Below, piece after piece: positions 60,270 through 64,000 of a DNA stretch of 64,000 bases. The translations under genes were made by a program, and so were the position numbers. The stretch comes from an uncultured Candidatus Melainabacteria bacterium (GTDB taxonomy: Bacteria > Cyanobacteriota > Vampirovibrionia > Gastranaerophilales > Gastranaerophilaceae). The stretch spans positions 1 to 64,000 of the forward strand of contig CAKUXO010000008.1 of the NCBI GenBank assembly GCA_934700385.1, written 5' to 3'. The stretch's first letter is position 1. Each line of letters opens with the position of its first letter. The notes under the pieces are model-generated. The model was not told the origin of the DNA. It worked only from the letters and a program-made list of their open reading frames with translations, and searched no databases.

Positions 60270-61961
60270 TTATTTAATGTTTGAATATGTCCAAGCGTCT
60301 TGGTTTGGTGCTTCAAATGAAGTTGCATTGTTATTTTTTTCTTCTTCTTGAACGCCGCCATGAGCGATTGGTTTATAAATTCTGTTGAAGTATTCGATAA
60401 CCATTCTGTCTGAGTTAAAGTATCCTTCAGCAGTTCTCATAGCTTGACGCATTAAACGAGCCCATTCTTGTTTGTTATCATAATATGTTGGGATGATTTC
60501 ATTTTCAAGAATGTTCATCATACATCTGTGGTCTTTCCAGTGTCTTTCTTGCCATGGAATATCATCATCTAATCCTGGGTATTCAATTGTGTAACCGTTG
60601 ATTCCAGGGAATGTACCTTCAACTGTCCAACCGTCATAGATTGAGAAGTGAACAGCACCATTCATATTAGCTGACATGCCTGAAGTACCTGAAGCTTCTA
60701 ATGGTCTTGTTGGAGTGTTTAACCAAATATCGGTACCTTTTTTCAATTTTGCTGAAAGAGCTAGTTCATAGCCTGGTAATACAACAACATTTTTCATATT
60801 GTATGATTTTCTTAAGATGTTGTTGAATGTTTCTTTACCCATTGTATCATCTGGGTGGAATTTACCTGCAAAGATAATTTGTACTTTGTTTTCATTTAAT
60901 AGTTTAGAAATTCTATCTTCATCCATTAAGATTAACCAAGCACGTTTGTAATCTGCAAATCTTCTTGCCCAAGTAATTGTTAATACGTTAGGATCAAAGC
61001 GTTTTCCTTGAGTATCAGAAATGTATTGGAATAATTCTTTTTTCATTTCGTGTTTAACATCAAGTAATTCTTGCGCTGTTTTTGCTTTAGCAATTCTTTC
61101 ATCTTGCCAGTAATGTAAGTTAACAGCGTTTGTGATTGCTTTAATTGGACATCTATCTTTAACCCAATCCCACATTTTGTTAGAAACTAAACCGTGTAAT
61201 TGAGAAACTGCGTTTGCAATTCTTGACATTCTTAAAGCTGCAACAGTTAAAGAGAAGTTTTCGCCGCCTAGTTCAACTGCTGTTTCTCTAGAACAACCTG
61301 AGAAGAAACCAGCTTCAACTAATGTATCAACCCAGTGAACTTCGTTACCAGCTGGAACAGGAGTGTGAGTTGTGAATACAGTTTTTCTTCTAACAGCTTG
61401 AAGATCGCCATTGTTTTGTCTTAATAATTCAAATGCTGCAGGAAGTGCGTGACCTTCATTTAAGTGGATACAATCGAAGTTATAACCAGCTGCTTGAAGA
61501 ACTCTTACACCACCGATACCAAGAACTGTTTCTTGAGCAACACGGATTTTTTCATCTCCATCATATAATTTATGAGAGATTTTTCTAGCCCATTCAGAGT
61601 TACCTTCAACATCTGTTGTTAATAAATAGATTGGGCAAGTTCCGAATAAGTCGCCTTCAACTCTGTATGCTTTAACTAATACATCTTCGCCAAATACTTT
61701 AACAGTTGTTGAGATGTTTAAATCAGTTAAGAAGTCATAGTGTTTTCTAATATAAGCTACTTCAACATTTCCGTTTTGGTCGATTCTTTGGTCATAATAA
61801 CCAAAAGACCATAACATTGTCACACCTACCATAGGCATTTGTAAATAGCCAGCTGATTGCATGTGAGAACCTGCAAGAAATCCCAAACCACCTGAATATG
61901 TTGCCAAGGATTGGTCAATTGCAATTTCCATAGAGAAGTAAGCTACGTTTGGTAAAGCCAT
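60270..61961 (-). CDS. alpha-glucan phosphorylase homologue without the PLP lysine
   Basis: 563 aa, short family of glycogen/starch phosphorylases. Sugar-site and catalytic blocks are retained: YFSMEIAIDQSLATYSGGLG, HLNEGHALPAAFELL, WARRFADYKRAW and NTPTRPLEASGTSGM. In canonical enzymes the last block continues with K (GxxMK), the Lys that binds pyridoxal phosphate; here it reads GMSANMNGAVHFS, so the Lys is Ser. Either another residue is used, or the protein is not a standard phosphorylase (e.g. regulatory or a glycosyltransferase). The SD (AAAGGA) and start are clear. The gene stands alone. Confidence 0.85.
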   Translation of the reverse strand: MALPNVAYFSMEIAIDQSLATYSGGLGFLAGSHMQSAGYLQMPMVGVTMLWSFGYYDQRIDQNGNVEVAYIRKHYDFLTDLNISTTVKVFGEDVLVKAYRVEGDLFGTCPIYLLTTDVEGNSEWARKISHKLYDGDEKIRVAQETVLGIGGVRVLQAAGYNFDCIHLNEGHALPAAFELLRQNNGDLQAVRRKTVFTTHTPVPAGNEVHWVDTLVEAGFFSGCSRETAVELGGENFSLTVAALRMSRIANAVSQLHGLVSNKMWDWVKDRCPIKAITNAVNLHYWQDERIAKAKTAQELLDVKHEMKKELFQYISDTQGKRFDPNVLTITWARRFADYKRAWLILMDEDRISKLLNENKVQIIFAGKFHPDDTMGKETFNNILRKSYNMKNVVVLPGYELALSAKLKKGTDIWLNTPTRPLEASGTSGMSANMNGAVHFSIYDGWTVEGTFPGINGYTIEYPGLDDDIPWQERHWKDHRCMMNILENEIIPTYYDNKQEWARLMRQAMRTAEGYFNSDRMVIEYFNRIYKPIAHGGVQEEEKNNNATSFEAPNQDAWTYSNIK

Positions 61962-62004
61962 AATTTAATCCTTTTAATACTAACTACGTTTTGTTTTCAA
62001 TAAA

Positions 62005-62032
62005 ATCTTAACACAAATATTTTTATATCCAA
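62005..62032 (-). promoter_or_regulatory. candidate promoter of the phosphorylase homologue gene
   Basis: Minus-strand TTGGAT (complement of 62027-62032) and TAAGAT (complement of 62005-62010) are 16 nt apart, 44 nt upstream of the start codon. Confidence 0.4.
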
Positions 62033-62144
62033 AATATAATTCTAAAGTGTTAATCTTTTCGCTCTATTAATTATATGAAAAAAATCAAATCTGTAAAATA
62101 TTTATTTTGATATGATACAAAACTTAATATATTTTGATGAATTT

Positions 62145-63335
62145 TTAATGCAAATTTTGACTGCAAGATAAAATATTACTCATAAATTCTCTGCAATCTT
62201 GCTCATCTAAAGATAAAATTTTTCCACCGCCACGAGTCGGATGACCACCTATAAAACAAGGAACATCAATGTTTTCATCCATTTTACTTTTTGCTTCTTC
62301 ATAAAAATCAATTAAATTTTCATCTTTTGAATGAACACTTACCCTGTAAATATTATCGGCTCGATAAAAAGCCATAGCCGCCTTAACATTTTTAAATTTT
62401 TCATCATCAAATGGATTTTTTAGAATTTCTTGTCTGAAATTACTTAAAATAGCGCTGGTCCTTGTGTTATCTGCGCCCATTTCATTCCAAATTTTTGAAT
62501 TGGGTGAAAATGCAACATAAGCAATTTTTCCATCATTTGTTACTTTTGCACTGTTAAATACATATTCTCTAAAGGCTTTTTCTTTTGGTGTTAGAGATGA
62601 AATAATATCTGAATCTTTTGCAATTTGTGCTATTTGTTCATCTGATAACTTTTGATATAGATTATTAAAAACTTCATAAGCGTCTTTATCTTCTTTTAGT
62701 TTTTCTTGCGGGGTTATTGTTCCTTTTTTGCCATCACAAACAACAAGTTTTTTCTTAGAGCAATCACTCACAAAACCAGACAATAGGTCATAAGCTACAT
62801 TTTCATCTATATAATCTTTTTCACCTAATGCTTCAAAATATCGATATAAAATATCTGTTGTTGATTTAGCAGATGTATCTTGATAAAAAAGTTCAGGATT
62901 TTTTTCAACTTCTTCAGCTGGTTTTAAATCAAAACCTGTGTGGTGATCTATACAAACCCAATTTTTAGCATTTTCAAGATAAGGTAAAAGGTTTTCAGGC
63001 ATTCTTTCTTTTGCAGAAAAGTCAACACACAAAAGAACGTTATCATCAGAATTTTCTTCATCAAAATTTTTAGATTGAACTATCGGACAATCTGTTTTTC
63101 TTAAATTAAGCGCTTTTAAATCTTGAGATAAAACAACTTTTGCATTTTGAGATTGTGAGTTTAAATATTGCCACATAACCATTGCAGCGTTAGCCGTATC
63201 TTTATCAGACGCTTCATGACACACAATTGTAACATTTTTTGCACTTTTTAATTTGTCGTCTATTGCTTTTGCTGTATTATAAGGCATTTTTTTAGCCTTA
63301 AAAGATTGAAAATTAATGTTGTTGTTTAGCTTCAT
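62145..63335 (-). CDS. DHH/DHHA1-family phosphoesterase (NrnA-like)
   Basis: 396 aa. DHH motifs: VTIVCHEASDKDTANAA (D-x-D type motif), LCVDFS, CIDHHTG and, in the DHHA1 domain, CFIGGHPTRGGGKI. Related to NrnA oligoribonuclease/pAp phosphatase and c-di-AMP phosphodiesterases; the exact substrate cannot be read. The N-terminal NNNINFQSFKAKK is an unusual extension. The start at 63335 fits SD GAGGGG (4-5 nt); an ATG four codons earlier has none. Confidence 0.85.
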   Translation of the reverse strand: MKLNNNINFQSFKAKKMPYNTAKAIDDKLKSAKNVTIVCHEASDKDTANAAMVMWQYLNSQSQNAKVVLSQDLKALNLRKTDCPIVQSKNFDEENSDDNVLLCVDFSAKERMPENLLPYLENAKNWVCIDHHTGFDLKPAEEVEKNPELFYQDTSAKSTTDILYRYFEALGEKDYIDENVAYDLLSGFVSDCSKKKLVVCDGKKGTITPQEKLKEDKDAYEVFNNLYQKLSDEQIAQIAKDSDIISSLTPKEKAFREYVFNSAKVTNDGKIAYVAFSPNSKIWNEMGADNTRTSAILSNFRQEILKNPFDDEKFKNVKAAMAFYRADNIYRVSVHSKDENLIDFYEEAKSKMDENIDVPCFIGGHPTRGGGKILSLDEQDCREFMSNILSCSQNLH

Positions 63336-63358
63336 TTTTCCCCTCATATATAAAAAAC

Positions 63359-63378
63359 GAGCGCCCGCAAAGGCGCTC
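63359..63378 (-). terminator. intrinsic terminator of prs
   Basis: GAGCGCC (63359-63365) pairs with GGCGCTC (63372-63378), followed on the minus strand by a G and U6. Confidence 0.8.
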
Positions 63379-63384
63379 TATTAT

Positions 63385-64000
63385 CTAATCTTTTTTGTAT
63401 TCAATTTCAAACCCGAACAAGCTAGACACAGACTTATCGTCGTGTATTCGTGAAATCGCCTCACCTAAAAGTGGCGCCACGCTCACTTGCTTAATCTTTT
63501 CAGGAATGTATGTATCTTTTAATGGAATTGTGTTCGTGACAACAACTTCCGTTATAGGTGCGTCATTAAGTCTTTCTAGGGCAGGGCCTGAAAATACAGG
63601 GTGAACTGCGCAAACATAAACTTCTTTTGCACCTTGTTCTTTTAATAATCTTGATGCTTCACAAATTGTTCCGGCGGTATCGATTATATCATCAAACATA
63701 ACGCAAACTTTATCTTTAACATCACCGATGATATTACAAGCAATTGCGCTATTATGTTTATCACGGCGCTTATCAATAATAGCAATTGGTGCACCGACTT
63801 GTTTTGCTAAGGCTCTTGTTCTTTTAACGCCACCCATATCAGGTGAAACGCAAACAAGCTCAGAACCTTTTAAATCTATGTTTTTAACATAATTTACGAT
63901 AACAGGAGTAGCGTAAATATGATCAACTAAAATGTTAAAGAAGCCTTGAATTTGTCCTGTGTGTAAATCCATCGCTAAAATTCTAGTTGCGCCGGCTTGA
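63385..64000 (-). CDS. prs: ribose-phosphate pyrophosphokinase (3' part)
   Basis: Only the C-terminal 205 codons are in the window; the frame runs off the right edge without a start (an internal Met at 63972 is not the start). PRPP synthase for nucleotide and His/Trp synthesis. Conserved are AGATRILAMDLHTGQIQGFF, VSPDMGGVKRTRALAKQVG, and the PRPP loop VMFDDIIDTAGTI. Terminated by the hairpin at 63359-63378. Confidence 0.96.
   Translation of the reverse strand, partial: QAGATRILAMDLHTGQIQGFFNILVDHIYATPVIVNYVKNIDLKGSELVCVSPDMGGVKRTRALAKQVGAPIAIIDKRRDKHNSAIACNIIGDVKDKVCVMFDDIIDTAGTICEASRLLKEQGAKEVYVCAVHPVFSGPALERLNDAPITEVVVTNTIPLKDTYIPEKIKQVSVAPLLGEAISRIHDDKSVSSLFGFEIEYKKD

Noticed and set aside
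1..64000. tRNA, rRNA, CRISPR array, complete insertion sequence, phage genes
   Set aside because: Intergenic gaps were read on both strands; no cloverleaf, spacer-repeat array, transposase or integrase was found.

Overview
The window is AT-rich, tightly packed chromosomal DNA from a Gram-negative (diderm) bacterium. An outer membrane is implied by a two-partner-secretion barrel, a secretin and an SLH-domain surface protein. My best guess at lineage, from family combinations only, is a non-photosynthetic relative of Cyanobacteria (Melainabacteria/Vampirovibrionia, order Gastranaerophilales, typical of animal guts). Supporting signs are a plant/cyanobacterial-style Ski2-like helicase, the SLH envelope protein, a primary sigma factor of the cyanobacterial SigA type, the MEP pathway enzyme IspG, and many small lineage-specific proteins. 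No rRNA, tRNA, CRISPR array, complete insertion sequence or prophage was seen.

Layout. 1-2.2 kb: a GC-richer left edge with a hairpin, then a pilin-like protein carrying a Cys-rich ectodomain, divergent from a small XRE regulator. 2.2-5.2 kb: dnaG-rpoD. 5.3-8.2 kb: HEAT protein, queC, DUF366-like, SPOR protein. 8.4-14 kb: divergent two-partner-secretion pair (TpsA exoprotein, TpsB transporter). 14-15 kb: orphan protein, possibly ADP-ribosyltransferase-like. 15-21.8 kb: type II secretion/type IV pilus assembly operon (PilP/GspC-like, secretin, GspE/PilB, GspF/PilC). 21.9-23.8 kb: obg. 23.8-25.2 kb: DtxR-type regulator with a membrane protein and two operator-like sites. 25.4-28 kb: rpsB-tsf, FlbD-like, maf. 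28-30.2 kb: OppD-type ATPase and a dehydratase-related protein. 30.3-31.4 kb: tandem paralogous membrane proteins. 31.5-32.6 kb: rplJ-rplL with an L10 leader and attenuator. 32.8-37 kb: alternative sigma factor, XRE regulator and a giant pilin with four tandem ectodomain copies. 37.1-43.1 kb: proS, GatD-like, coaX, dut, helicase operon. 43.2-47.5 kb: three NuoL/M/N-like antiporter subunits on their own. 47.5-55.2 kb: secreted protein, ispG, then an operon of two GT39-like glycosyltransferases, a phosphodiesterase and a TPR protein. 55.2-64 kb: membrane protein, gatA, yraN, SLH surface protein, glucan phosphorylase homologue, DHH phosphoesterase and the 3' part of prs.

How it fits together. 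The most striking unit is split over the window. Two large pilin-like proteins have nearly identical N-terminal pilin signals and share a Cys-rich, lectin-like C-terminal domain. Each lies divergent from its own small XRE regulator, with repeats placed over the pilin promoter. The 15-21.8 kb operon supplies a plausible assembly machine with no pilin gene of its own. Together with the TPS adhesin and the SLH protein this points to an elaborate adhesive surface. Other points of interest are two homologues that have lost catalytic residues (a GatD-like protein without Cys and His, a phosphorylase without its PLP lysine), and an orphan NuoLMN-like cluster. All functional statements come from reading motifs by eye; no database search was possible.
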